NCBI GenBank assembly: GCA_949128115.1
Contig: OX421962.1
Location: 12,723,262-12,787,261, forward strand
Direction of reading: 5' to 3'
DNA: 64,000 bases
From: Anaspis maculata
Lineage: Eukaryota; Arthropoda; Insecta; Coleoptera; Scraptiidae
This document shows positions 35,701-42,240 of the stretch, one piece after another. The notes under the pieces are model-generated. The model was not told the DNA's origin. It made no database searches and was given only the letters and a program-made list of their open reading frames with translations. Each line of letters opens with the position of its first letter. The stretch's first letter is position 1. Both the position numbers and the translations under genes were made by a program.

Positions 35701-37373
35701 TTCTTCACATTTGAAAAAAAAAATCTTTCGCAGAGGTCAAAAAAACTGTTTTTATTTTTTCTGCTGTGCAAGGAAACGATTAATTCATATGTTTTGTTGC
35801 GTTCCCAACTAAATCGCGTTCTGTAAGCCCAAATATGAAGACATTTTTTTCGCAATATCATTTTCCCAAGAAGAGGTGACCTCTTCAGTACACTTTTTTC
35901 AACAGCATGTTTTTCAATGTTCCTAGTAGATAAGACTGTCAATTTTTGCAGATATGAGAAGCTTGAACTCTTTTCTTAGTAATCTCCATTCAACATGGCT
36001 TCAAAACACACAAGAGAGCCCTAAAAAAATTTTTCTGCTGGGCCGTCAAATTTTTGGCATGTTGATTTTGTAGTAGGGGAGACGCGCAAATAAATAAGAT
36101 CTAGTCTAGGCGAATAAGTACTACCGGAAAATATACCTACTTACGCCTAACGACTCTGCGTTTTGTTGTACTGCAATAAAACACGGCATGGAAGAATATT
36201 TTCTGTTGAAAACAAATTGCCTGCGCCTGCAGCCTGGATTGAATACTGGTCCGCGTCTCTCCTACTATAAAATCAAAATATCGTAAGTTGGACGGCCTAG
36301 CAGAATTTTTTTTTTTTGGGCTCCCTTGGGCGTTTTAGAGTCATGTTGCTTCGCAACTACCAGGAAAAGAGTTCGAGGTCTCCATTCCTGCAAAGATTAC
36401 GAGTGATATCCAGTGGGGACATAGAAAGAAATGCTCTTGGAAAAGAGGTTCTGAAGAGCTCACCACTTCTTTGAAAAATACCATTAGAAGAAAAATTTCT
36501 TCATAATTAGGTTTAGGGAATGCGATTTAGTCGGGAACGCAACAAAAAATTTGAATTTATCGTCTCCTTGCATAGAAGAAAAAATAAAAACAGTTTTTTT
36601 GACCTCTGCCAAAGATTTTTTTTTCAAGTGTGAGTAATGAATCGGACACGACGACAATTGATGAAAACATTTTCAATAGACCCGTAAGCTTCACTTATGA
36701 CATACATGACGATACTCAATGATCGTCATGTGAAAGTTTTTGTATCTTGAAAATTTGGAGGGCCCCCATTGGCCCCCTAAGGGACAAAATATCGAGTGCT
36801 GCGGGTCAAATCGCATGTCTTGGTATAAAGTACGCCCATACAAAATCTCGTTACTGCACTATAAAGTGCAGTATCGATGTGTTTTCAGGTGTGTACCGCT
36901 TGCACTACCTGGATTGCCTCCGACGATTGATTTTGAAACCTTTTTAAAGCTCGGCGATCGCCTTTGAAACCTTCCTGACGTTCTTTCGTCGTTGATTGCC
37001 TTCATCGATTGCCTTTATGAATGTTATGGGATTTGGTTATAGACGTGCTTGTGGATTGTTTAGATTTTTATTTCTTCTCGAAAAGAAACTGACAGTTTTC
37101 TAGAAATAGGTAGTTCAAAAGTCTGTTATATCGCCAATTCCCAAGCAACGTACCTATCTCACTTTCCCTGAGTGGGTATATTTATGACTGAAAGCATGAG
37201 TTTTCCATTTTCAGGAGCAAGAAACTCAAGAAATGGAAATCATCAGACGACACTTTTCGACATGGGACGGTTTCTGGGGCAGACCGGGCCACGGCGCTCC
37301 CAGATCGGCCATCAAAAAGCAACGCTTGGACCGCCTGCTCTACCCACAAATGGTTCCCATAGGCGTCCATTAA
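8647..37373 (+). CDS. Four-exon coiled-coil protein with C-terminal WGRPG motif (spliced)
   Basis: Exons 8647-8784, 8844-9175, 14621-14708 and 37215-37373 total 717 nt, exactly 239 codons including a TAA stop. The phases agree at every junction (0, 2, 0). The predicted protein is 238 aa: residues about 24-85 are K/E-rich coiled coil, about 86-150 a proline- and lysine-bearing linker, and the end carries YLRELTQQ, then FWGRPGHGAPR and a basic tail ending VPIGVH. The order 'coiled coil, then WGRPG-x-GAP' recalls centrosomal coiled-coil proteins of the CCDC66/CSPP1 kind, but this is a weak resemblance from memory and I assign no function. The ATG at 8647 follows an in-frame TAA directly; alternatively 'ttaacttatcag' at 8656-8667 is a 3' splice site and the gene begins upstream. 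Introns of 5.4 and 22.5 kb are filled with satellites and transposons. Confidence 0.7.
8844..9175 (+). CDS. Host gene exon 2
   Basis: Preceded by TTGGTTTACAG (acceptor at 8841-8843) after a 59-bp intron, and ended by CCAG|GTAATT at 9175/9176. It gives 110 codons plus two bases (phase 2). The first 35 residues are strongly charged (EKEEKKDQ, IEEAKEKV), continuing the coiled coil; the rest includes IPKWNSKGRKLDPIFHPCK and ends at a K/S-rich stretch. If not spliced, the frame would stop at the donor's own TAA. Confidence 0.75.
9190..13570. repeat. 164-bp satellite array with three-monomer higher-order repeat
   Basis: The step 'ctcaaagagagctgattattggct' recurs near 10213, 10377, 10536, 10707, 10863, 11036, 11198, 11355, 11528, 11692, 11851, 12007, 12179, 12347, 12505, 12668 and 12850: mean spacing about 164 bp. 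Between about 10210 and 12850 spacings repeat in threes (near 156, 173, 162), giving a higher-order unit of about 493 bp, with one extra monomer at 11692-11851. Monomers outside that core are more diverged. The array fills intron 2 of the host gene. Open frames on both strands inside it (for example 10496-10702, 12026-12298) are repeat read-through. Confidence 0.85.
9462..9596. mobile_element. 135-bp MITE inside the satellite
   Basis: Terminal inverted repeats GGCTCGATACCA and TGGTATCGAGCC bound 135 bp of GC-richer sequence that interrupts a satellite monomer between 'attggctgac' and 'ctaagaaca'. Uninterrupted monomers read 'attggctaagaaca', so the insertion point is visible directly. The target duplication is short (probably CTRA). 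No coding capacity. Confidence 0.8.
13571..14620. other. Intron 2, no feature seen
   Basis: Past the satellite the rest of intron 2 is AT-rich, with an ATAAATAAATAATAAAT run near 13725. I see no further repeat boundary, RNA gene or exon before the acceptor at 14617-14620. Confidence 0.4.
14621..14708 (+). CDS. Host gene exon 3
   Basis: A T-rich tract and GCAG precede 14621. The first base completes the split codon from exon 2 (AG+T), and 29 codons follow, including YTSLWNRQGSAYLREL and ending QKLK. The best donor is AAG|GCAAGT at 14709, matching the GC-AG class consensus and leaving phase 0, which suits exon 4. A canonical GTAAGT at 14852 would leave phase 2 and break the join, so I prefer the GC donor. 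The frame also stays open to 14855 without splicing. Confidence 0.65.
15250..15460. mobile_element. Relic with CAGGCAACACAC end
   Basis: CAGGCAACACAC at 15250 followed by GTTTAATAAAC matches in reverse complement the end at 22475-22505. The following sequence repeats 'taaacgtat' and 'caatgtcagaa' motifs (near 15317 and 15424). It is a degraded copy of the 21960-22505 element or one end of something longer. No coding content. Confidence 0.45.
15931..17680. mobile_element. 1.75-kb palindromic element with concentric inverted repeats
   Basis: The ends are AGTCCGGTGGACT (15931) and AGTCCACCGGACT (to 17680). The arms run inward almost to the centre: the 'cataaaatgcatagt' block near 17645, the 'gaagtgctgccaagcaa' block at 16031 against 17575, and the 'tgccgattggcatatttgtt' block at 16298 against 17310. 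Three further symmetric pairs begin CAGGGTG and end CACCCTG: 16201/17422, 16382/17240 and 16695/16910. The innermost is a 216-bp unit flanked by TA. The element sits in intron 3 and encodes no recognisable protein; the open frames on its two strands are mirror images of each other. Confidence 0.85.
16695..16910. mobile_element. Innermost 216-bp CAGGGTGTAAG MITE
   Basis: CAGGGTGTAAGAAAAAA at 16695 and TTTTTTCTTACACCCTG ending at 16910 form the terminal inverted repeats, flanked by TATA on the left and TATA on the right. TA flanks and CAGGGTG ends fit a Tc1/mariner-type non-autonomous element. It lies at the exact centre of the larger palindrome. Confidence 0.7.
17681..20302. other. Intron 3, no confident gene
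   Basis: No repeat boundary or exon that I trust. On the - strand 19600-19394 reads for 68 codons with a CTCGTC step and GTPSVQVEGSQGELFY, and 19006-18665 for 113 codons, but neither shows a family motif, and the frames are broken between them. They may be remains of a decayed coding sequence. No RNA gene was seen. Confidence 0.3.
20303..20456. mobile_element. 154-bp MITE with TTA target duplication
   Basis: AGCCTAGTCTACAATATGGT at 20303 is the exact reverse complement of the end at 20437-20456. TTA flanks both ends (20300-20302 and 20457-20459). A 3-bp TTA duplication with a short, non-coding body is the signature of PIF/Harbinger-derived MITEs; assignment rests on that and not on a transposase. 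The inner part is also partly self-complementary (repeated 'ttgcaacttgcaa/gcaagtcgcaac'). Confidence 0.85.
20457..21959. other. Intron 3, no gene seen
   Basis: Mixed sequence, locally GC-rich (20490-20620; 21820-21950). The stretch near 20885-20935 shares 'gcaaggaccctatt' and 'gtgtaatttatacgttt' with the 15357-15455 relic, so remains of the same element may lie here. No coding frame or RNA was recognised. Confidence 0.35.
21960..22505. mobile_element. Element rich in TAAACGTTTAT with CAGGCAACACAC end
   Basis: The motif 'aaacgttta' or close variants occurs near 22010, 22365, 22410 and 22480, and the right end reads GTTTATTAAACTAACGTGTGTTGCCTG (to 22505), matching the relic at 15250 in inverse. 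Repeated subterminal palindromes of this kind are typical of non-autonomous DNA elements. The left end was not resolved, and no coding capacity is seen. Confidence 0.5.
24205..24569. mobile_element. 365-bp foldback MITE, TA target
   Basis: CAGCGTGTTCAACAATGATT at 24205 is mirrored by AATCATTGTTGAACACGCTG ending at 24569, and the arms run inward past 'ccgcctttttggaattt'. TA lies at both junctions (24203-24204, 24570-24571), and removing the insert restores the array's normal 'cctttatagtttat' step. The centre holds tandem GTGAC/ACGTGACGTGACG. The TA duplication suggests a Tc1/mariner-type donor. Confidence 0.88.
25077..26102. mobile_element. 1.03-kb foldback element, TA target
   Basis: CAGGCTGGTCCAG at 25077 pairs with CTGGACCAGCCTG ending at 26102; arms extend inward through 'ccattcgatggtccatcgaaaactaggtcgac' and on to a centre near 25590. 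TATA flanks both ends, and the array would read normally ('gctcgatatacttgaaatc') without the insert. No transposase is visible; the 25461-25703 open frame is arm sequence. Confidence 0.88.
27147..28195. mobile_element. Foldback element truncated on the right
   Basis: Begins at TTATACGGGGTGATTCATGA within the minisatellite, with a second CAGGGTGATT at 27258. The arm 27300-27470 ('ggatggatggaatcgaatgaaattt...', 'aaagtcgttaccatattctgaaactac') is inverted at 27870-28190. The outer 150 bp of the right arm is missing where retrotransposon-associated sequence begins. A second, more decayed copy of the family lies at 3560-3905. Confidence 0.65.
28319..29013 (-). pseudogene. R2-like retrotransposon, C-terminal endonuclease part
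   Basis: About 230 codons of the C-terminal part of a single-ORF non-LTR polyprotein. Seen in order: a zinc knuckle CRHC...LPHILGACPH, then RRIDIIAID, and GYILDPTVRFE, which fit the restriction-enzyme-like endonuclease (R...PD...E arrangement) that R2-group elements use to nick target DNA. The C-terminus GSIRILRHHLYS is typical of this group. The frame is open here, but its upstream half lies at 31432-32945 on the other side of a 2.4-kb DNA element, and the whole lacks an N-terminus. Being split and truncated, it cannot be functional. Confidence 0.85.
29016..31431. mobile_element. 2.4-kb element with CCCAGTGAACACGG ends
   Basis: Terminal inverted repeats CCCAGTGAACACGG (29016) and CCGTGTTCACTGGG (to 31431) are perfect over 14 bp; AT flanks both sides as a 2-bp target duplication. 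It splits the R2-like reading frame, so the insertion is certain. Subterminal zones share repeated 'acctcccaaagcaa', 'gaagt' and 'gacatc' steps. It contains another inverted-repeat element (29723-30843). No transposase frame is recognisable, so it is non-autonomous. Superfamily is unassigned: 2-bp duplication and CCCA ends are shared with the element at 39005-40278. Confidence 0.85.
29723..30843. mobile_element. 1.1-kb element nested in the 2.4-kb element
   Basis: The 37-bp inverted repeat beginning TATTATGCATTCAGCTTTTA at 29723 recurs in reverse complement ending at 30843, including the 'tttgcaacaaagcaggc' portion. Flanks carry TA/AT but the exact duplication is ambiguous. The body is AT-rich and non-coding. 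Confidence 0.7.
31432..32945 (-). pseudogene. R2-like retrotransposon, reverse transcriptase part
   Basis: Reading - from about 32945: ASGPDK, then KARTILLYKGGD, NNWRPIS, QRGF and VMFLDVTKAYDNV (fingers and palm motif A with catalytic D); after an in-frame TAA at 32449-32451, GLFQGAPLSPILYN and MGFADDTVV (motif C, FADD intact); then SIKYLGVTFN and the thumb, ending just before 31432. Two frameshifts fall at homopolymers near 32018-32027 and 31911-31919. The N-terminal zinc-finger region is missing. The endonuclease half is at 28319-29013. Inactive copy; R2-group by architecture. Confidence 0.88.
32985..33085 (-). repeat. tRNA-like SINE head
   Basis: On the - strand TAGCTTGATGG (33077-33067) matches a Pol III A box and AGTTCGATTCC (33002-32992) matches the B box GGTTCGANTCC at 10 of 11 positions. 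The 64-bp gap between boxes is longer than in a plain tRNA, so this is a tRNA-derived SINE head or a degenerate tRNA copy. It lies just beyond the truncated 5' end of the R2-like element. Confidence 0.55.
33149..34099. mobile_element. 951-bp inverted-repeat element carrying R1-like sequence
   Basis: Ends ATAGACCGAAGAAGTG (33149) and CACTTCTCCGGTCTAT (to 34099). The inverted arms are about 80-100 bp and well conserved ('gacgtcacaacatggcaaca', 'tggccggcggttgacatttt', 'ctggaggccaacgtca'). Between them on - is the C-terminal part of an R1-type reverse transcriptase. The arms are much better preserved than the enclosed frame. No target duplication was recognised. Confidence 0.75.
33400..33857 (-). 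pseudogene. R1-like non-LTR retrotransposon, C-terminal fragment
   Basis: From 33857 the frame gives RKAALRITSAYRTV and ARVLSGIPP, the conserved post-thumb segment of R1-clade ORF2, then KAREQFVEQWQRQWN, and after a frameshift NAEHARFHC and the 'NLVHEML...W' tail that ends these proteins. All catalytic domains are absent. It is enclosed by the inverted repeats of 33149-34099, so it either inserted into that element or was captured by it. Confidence 0.8.
34100..35284. other. Intron 3, mostly featureless
   Basis: AT-rich sequence with one possible retrotransposon scrap: near 35060-35150 on + the frames give ICTTCN and, after a one-base shift, GHILLECPLH, resembling the zinc-knuckle tail of Jockey/CR1-type reverse transcriptases. 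No other feature was recognised. The frames at 34617-34958 show no domain. Confidence 0.4.
35285..37025. repeat. Second block of the 60-bp-class minisatellite (split)
   Basis: 35285-35441 ('ccctggatagccttcaatgatt...', 'aactagctatactttgaatagc') and 36909-37025 ('ctggattgcctccgacgattgattttgaaacc') are the same repeat as 22640-27145. The element at 35442-36908 separates them. If 27147-35284 is itself inserted material, all blocks were one array. Confidence 0.7.
35442..36908. mobile_element. 1.47-kb foldback element
   Basis: The arm at 35460-35825 recurs inverted at about 36525-36890: 'gagtgcagtaacgagatttt', 'cgtactttataccgagacaa', 'gacccgcagcactcgatatt' and 'taagtgaagcttacgggtct' all have partners. 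Tips read AGTGGGAGCGGTACGC and GTGTACCGCTTGCACT. Between the arms lies about 700 bp of unique sequence. It is inserted in the minisatellite and has no transposase. Confidence 0.82.
37215..37373 (+). CDS. Host gene last exon
   Basis: Preceded by TTTTCCATTTTCAG. It reads in phase 0 for 52 codons to TAA at 37371. The product starts EQETQEMEIIRRHF, contains TWDGFWGRPGHGAPRSAI at residues 16-33 of the exon and ends in a basic stretch (KKQRLDRLLYPQM). Its composition and codon use are unlike the surrounding repeats. It directly extends the coiled coil of exon 3. No AATAAA lies close downstream; the polyadenylation site was not found. Confidence 0.75.
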   Translation, partial: EQETQEMEIIRRHFSTWDGFWGRPGHGAPRSAIKKQRLDRLLYPQMVPIGVH

Positions 37374-38685
37374 TTTGGTGAGACATTCGAGCTTTCCTAC
37401 AACTTAATTATTTCGCATCGGAGAAGAAAAAAAAGTTCAAATCGCGCAACCTCTGTGTGCCTATAAATGGCGGACAAGTGAACAAGTCACCTTTTGTTTA
37501 CAAGCCTATAGAGAACGTCCTAATCACCCCAAATTATTCACTAAGACAACGGAGATTAATCATGGACAACCAAATAGTTCTGCCTCATAATTTCGTTATT
37601 TATAGTATGCGTATCTGTTCGAAAACGTGTTCGCTCCTAATGCGACACGACAGATGCATGTGCTCGTGTTCAGCTCCCACCCCCACATCCCGTCTTCTCT
37701 TCACCCCAAATCGATGTTGACCTGAAAACTGAACGCTATGAACTTTTATTAATCCAATTATATCGAACTGGAGCGTCGCAGCGATTTTTGCTTTGTGCCA
37801 GAACTGATTCATTTATTTTAAGGTTTCTTTTCAACTTCCCGTATACCTATAGGGTTGATGTTGATGCCTGCACCAGGTGCTGATGTTAATTTGAAAGCTT
37901 TGCTCGGAGGTGAACGTAAAAACTAGGAAATAATGTCGAGATCGGTATCGGGGATTGCAAGTCATGCATTTTTGCGTTGTTGTTGACGCGAGCTTTGACA
38001 ACATGAGTGATTCCCAACACAACCATATCCCCGAGGTCAAACCGTATTTTTTTCAAGGTGACTGTGTGAGACGAGATGAGATGCCTTCGAACGCACGCCA
38101 ATTTTACCTCTGACCCCTATCGGAGTTATCTCGTCAAGATGATCGCAAAGACTCATCAGCGCGCATAGATTGATGAATGCCCGCCATTAACTTAGGCATA
38201 CCGTATAGGTACTCGCGTATATGAACAATAATAATTATTGATGGGTTGATAATAGGATGCGATTCTATTGTTAACAAGGATAATATACAAACTTATTACA
38301 ACACTACTGATGGCTACAATTAAAGGTTTGTGAATGAGGTTTTCAATAGTTTCTCTCCGAAGACCGCGGCATGAGACAGATTTCATCTCTGAATAATTTT
38401 TCCGACATTATCCATCCCACGCGCGGATTTCTTCTGGCGGTGAATAAATAAGCAGCAATAATTATTGTTTGTGTATTCAAATGTGGACGACAATACCAAA
38501 CATAGAATGGCAAGCTTTGTGTACTGTTTTGATTTAAGTGATTTTTTACGCCTGTCATTCGGATATCATCATTGTGTGAAATGGACAAATCGAGAAGCGT
38601 TCAAGAAAGCTTTTTCGTCCGCTAATGGCCGTCAGAGCAAACTTCACCAACGAGATTAAAAATTTCTTTTGGTCCATTGGTATAT
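37374..38685. other. 3' flank of host gene and intergenic sequence
   Basis: It must include the 3' UTR, but no AATAAA close to the stop was seen. No further gene, repeat boundary or RNA could be supported. The 37457-37720 open frame has no recognisable domain. Confidence 0.4.
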
Positions 38686-39004
38686 AATATACATTCCAGA
38701 GAGTAGTTCGCAAGATGGCTCGGTTTCCAGTTCTGAGGAAGAAGATGACGTTAAGGATTTTGCTTCAATTGCTTCCAACGTATCAAGGCTTTCGACCTCT
38801 AAAGGTACCAAGTCGGTTTCAGTTTACAAGTGGAATCTGAAATTTCATGGTGATAATCGAATATCTCTCAGTGCTTTTCTGGAACGTGTTGAAGAGTTAC
38901 GCCAAGCAAGAAACGTGTTATTTGAAGAGTTGTACATGCGTCAGCTGTTGACTTTTTCGAGGGAAAGGCTTTATTATGGTTTAGAGCAAATGGAAGAAAG
39001 GTAG
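38686..39004 (+). pseudogene. Ty3/gypsy element 1, Gag N-terminal part
   Basis: The frame is acidic at first (SSSEEEDDVKDF), then VYKWNLKFHGD, LSAFLERVEELRQARNV and LYYGLEQMEE, matching the capsid-forming Gag of insect Ty3/gypsy retrotransposons. It breaks at 39004 because the element at 39005-40278 is inserted; Gag continues after 40278. No LTR was found to the left, so the 5' end is missing or unrecognised. Confidence 0.8.
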
Positions 39005-39384
39005 CCCATTCAGCAAGAAAACATCTCTGTGACATCACTTAGATGTTCAAGTCACAACTGCAATGTTAACAAAAAAGTCTATGCGATGTTGAGTGGACAT
39101 CTCTGTTATTACCTCTCATGTCCGGGTAATTAGAACATGAATGAGATATCTCAAAGATGTCCAAATGTGACATACCATTTACATCGCTATTCCACATCTC
39201 GTAGATATCACTTTTTGACGTACATGTTACGTCGCATTTGGATGTGTATTTTTTAATAAGAACTCATTTTTCACCACTTTCCAACATAGTTTTATGTCAT
39301 AGGAGGTTCCGAACTTTTTTTTTACTAATTTTTACAATCTATACAGCACGTTTTTTTTCTCTAAGAAAAGTAGTTCTTCTTTTG

Positions 39385-39466
39385 GCGTCCTCCGCAGGTT
39401 TCGAACCTGGATCCCCACAGGCGATAGTTAGAGACACTATTGCCGATTCGTCTAAGCTACCAACTT
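39385..39466 (-). repeat. tRNA-Glu-like SINE head
   Basis: On - the A box is TAGCTTAGACG (39459-39449) and the B box GGTTCGAAACC (39407-39397). Between them is a perfect 5-bp stem ATAGT/ACTAT with a 7-nt loop GTCTCTA, placing CTC at the anticodon position with T before it, as in tRNA-Glu. The acceptor stem does not pair well, so it is a tRNA-derived SINE head or pseudo-tRNA and not an intact gene. Confidence 0.6.
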
Positions 39467-39524
39467 GTCTAATACAGTATAGTTAAACAGCGCGCTTGAT
39501 GTTCAGGAATATTTCACGGGATAT

Positions 39525-39910
39525 TTCATTAGGACTCCAAACGATACACCAAGCCCAAAGAGCCTCTCTGGGGCTCGAAACGTTACAGCAAGACACAAGG
39601 GGCTCCGTTGGGGCCCCGGACGTTACAATAAGACATGAACGGGAGTCATTAAAGTGTTCGAAAGCACAATAAGACAAAAGGGGCCCATTTTGGAGTTCCG
39701 AATAACACAAGAGCAGACACAAGGGTTCACCAAAGGTGCGAAAGCCACGACAAAATGCAAGAAGACCCAGTAGGCTTTCGAAGAACACAAGGAGAGACAA
39801 ACGAGGCACACTAGTTCCGAAAGCCACAAGCACAAGAAGACAGAAAAATGGCTCGAAACGACACGTGAAGACATAAGAGGGCTTGCAGGGCCTCAAACTA
39901 AACATAAAGA
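39525..39910. repeat. G-rich degenerate tandem array
   Basis: Blocks such as 'aaggggctccgttggggccccggacgttacaataagacat' repeat loosely and match the pattern of the array at about 985-1725. It forms the centre of the 39005-40278 element. The - strand frames at 39483-39905 and 39623-39874 are repeat read-through. Confidence 0.6.
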
Positions 39911-40278
39911 CCTAAAGCTGTTCTGGCATCACACACATGGAATAGGGAGCAAAATTATTTATGAAATATTTTCCGACACACACAGCTTAACGATGACAGC
40001 TCGCAAAATTGAAAAAATCTCTCAGTCACTACGTCTCATTGATGTCACTGAGATGTTACACTTCGGCAAGTTGAAAGCAGTAACAATGTTATGTCCGGTA
40101 GATGTCTCATGTGTGATGTTCAATTCAAATTCATTTCGAAACATCTCTCAGACATTCCATCGTATAACATCGCGGATGAACATCACATAGATGTGGAAGT
40201 AACGTTCATTGTGATGTTGTTCTGTGACATGATTAAGATCATCTCATTTATGAAACATGACATGCTATGCTGAGTGGG

Positions 40279-40772
40279 AGGTGATTGGCGATCATTAACC
40301 CGGTTGCTACGGGGAGAATTTCAAAACGCAGATTGCCATGAGCGACTATTGGAAGAAATCACAAGAAGAACCTCAAGGTTCCAACGGGTATATCGGAATT
40401 TACCTTCTAGTAATGGATGCTATGTTCAATCGGTTATTCATTCGAGTGACTGAAGCTCAACAGCTGAGCATATTGCTTCAAAATACCGCCCCATACTATC
40501 AGGGACGGCTTGCTTTAGTGGGAGAGAAGTCTAAGGACGAGCTTTTAAAGTATTGTAGACGATTGGATGCCAAAAAGACTCATGTTCATGGTTCTATACC
40601 ACCACCGTCCAGAAATAACAGCAAGTTACTAGAACCAGACCTTCCTTGTGTTGAATCGTCGTCAATCGCTGATGAATCACTCTATCTGGCTGAAGTTTCC
40701 TGTTATGGTTGTGGAATGAAGGGTCACATCAGGTTGAATTGCCGGCAGCCACAAAAAACTGAAATGTTTTGA
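40279..40772 (+). pseudogene. Ty3/gypsy element 1, Gag C-terminal part with zinc knuckle
   Basis: After the inserted element the frame resumes with GDWRSLTRLLRGEF, HERLLEEITRRT, then (one frameshift near 40375) LFIRVTEAQQLSILL, LLKYCRRLDAKK and the CCHC knuckle CYGCGMKGHIRLNC. A second knuckle CFECGETGA follows in another frame without its histidine. This is the capsid C-terminal and nucleocapsid part of Gag; it would package the element's RNA. Frameshifts make it non-functional. Confidence 0.82.
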
Positions 40773-42240
40773 ATGTGGAGAAACGGGAGCCACCGTTTGG
40801 ACAGTCTGGGACTTCCGTTTCGTTCTACCGAAATCAAGTCTTGTCGAGTTGCTAATGAAGAGGAATGTCAAGTGAGCCATGTTATAATACCGTTCAAGCT
40901 TAGAGATCGAGTCAAGGTCATTGAGGTGTTATCCATTCCTACTCTCTCACATACGTTGATACTTGGCGCAGATTTCTGAGGGAAGATGGGAATGGTTCCG
41001 GATTTACGTTACGAGGACTGGACCTTCCCCGTCAGTCCCCAACAGTTTTGGTGCGAAAAAAAGACGAGTCGTACCGATTTTGTATCGAATTCAGAAAGAT
41101 CAATAAGGTGACTGAACGTGACGCTTACTCTCCACCATTTGTGACGAATACGCTGGATAAATTGCCGGACGCAAAATATCTATCATCGCTAGACATAAAA
41201 AGTGCATATTAGCAAGTGCCGCTATCCGAAGAATCAAAGCTGGTCACCGCTTTTCCTGTACCAAACAGAGGATTGTTCCAATTTCAACGGATGCCTTTCG
41301 GTCTTCACAATTCGTGTGCCACATGTCAAAGATTACTGGATCGCGTCCTCGGCGTCGACTTGGATTCATTTGTATTCGTTTATTTGCACATCGTCATAGT
41401 GACCAGTACGGTTGAAAAACATCTTGAAGTCCTGAAAGAAGTATTCCATCGTCTTCGAAAAGCCGAGCTCAGTATTAAGAAGGTAAAGTGCCAAATATAC
41501 CGCCCGGAGTTGAGGTTTCTCAATGAAAATTGACTACGAGTGGACCCAGACAAATTTGAAGCGATTCTCCAGATACCAACGCCAAAAAATGTAAAATATG
41601 TTCGACGTGCTGTAGGCATGACGTCTTGGTATCGACGTTTCCTCCCTAACTTTGCCACCGTTGCTGCTCCGAGAAACCTCTTGTCTTCCAGGCTGATGCC
41701 AGCGATTTTGGACTGGGTGCTGTATTATCCCAGGAAGATGAGGATGGACAACACGTGATAGCTTACATAAGTAAATCATTGAGCCGCGCAGAAAGACCAT
41801 ATAGCACGACCGAAAAAGAATGTTCAAGGGTCATTTTTGCTGTAGAACAGTTTCGTCCTTACATATAAATTTCTAGATTTACCGTCATCACGGATCATTA
41901 TAGTCTGAAATGGCTTGATGAACTTAATGATCCATCTGGTAAATTGGCGCGTTGGAGTCTACGTTTGCAGCACTATGACTTCAATACCATTCATCGCCCC
42001 GGCAGGAATCACATTGTTCCTGATGCCCTATCAAGATCAGTGCCGGTAATAGACCAAATTCAACACCTTCCTTCGTTACTGGAGAGAAAGGACCGATGGT
42101 ACTCGAAGATGTGCCAGCAGGTCGCAGGTTCTCCGCTACGGTTTCCATTTTGGCGAGTCGGAAACGGTAAACTCCACCGGCTTACTGAAAATCTTTTCCG
42201 GGACTGTCTGGACAGGGAAACGATTGGAAATTATTCTATG
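40773..42240 (+). pseudogene. Ty3/gypsy element 1, protease-RT-RNase H
   Basis: Order seen: the end of the aspartic protease (SIPTLSHTLILGADF), RT fingers (VRKKDESYRFCIEFRKIN), palm motif A (SSLDIKSAY, then an in-frame TAG), FPVPNRGLFQFQRMPFGL, thumb, and RNase H (ASDFGLGAVLSQ, YSTTEKE, TDHYSLKWL, then HRPGRNHIVPDALSR). The catalytic YLDD box is lost: the residues at that position read YLHIVIV. Stops interrupt at the end of motif A, after RFLNEN and after FRPYI. Integrase is absent; homology ends near 42240 where BEL/Pao sequence on the other strand begins. Confidence 0.88.

Larger units (their letters stand above)
39005..40278. mobile_element. 1.27-kb element with CCCATTCAGCA ends
   Basis: Ends CCCATTCAGCA (39005) and TGCTGAGTGGG (to 40278) are inverted repeats with one mismatch. 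It interrupts the gypsy Gag frame, so insertion is certain; the target duplication looks like AG (2 bp). Both subterminal zones are dense in ACATCT/AGATGT. Inside are a tRNA-like segment (39385-39466) and a G-rich tandem array (39525-39910). No transposase is present. CCCA ends and a 2-bp target are shared with 29016-31431. Confidence 0.8.

Noticed and set aside
39385..39466. Functional tRNA-Glu(CTC) gene
   Set aside because: Anticodon stem and loop and the two boxes are good but the acceptor stem does not pair and it lies inside a mobile element; a SINE or pseudo-tRNA is more likely.
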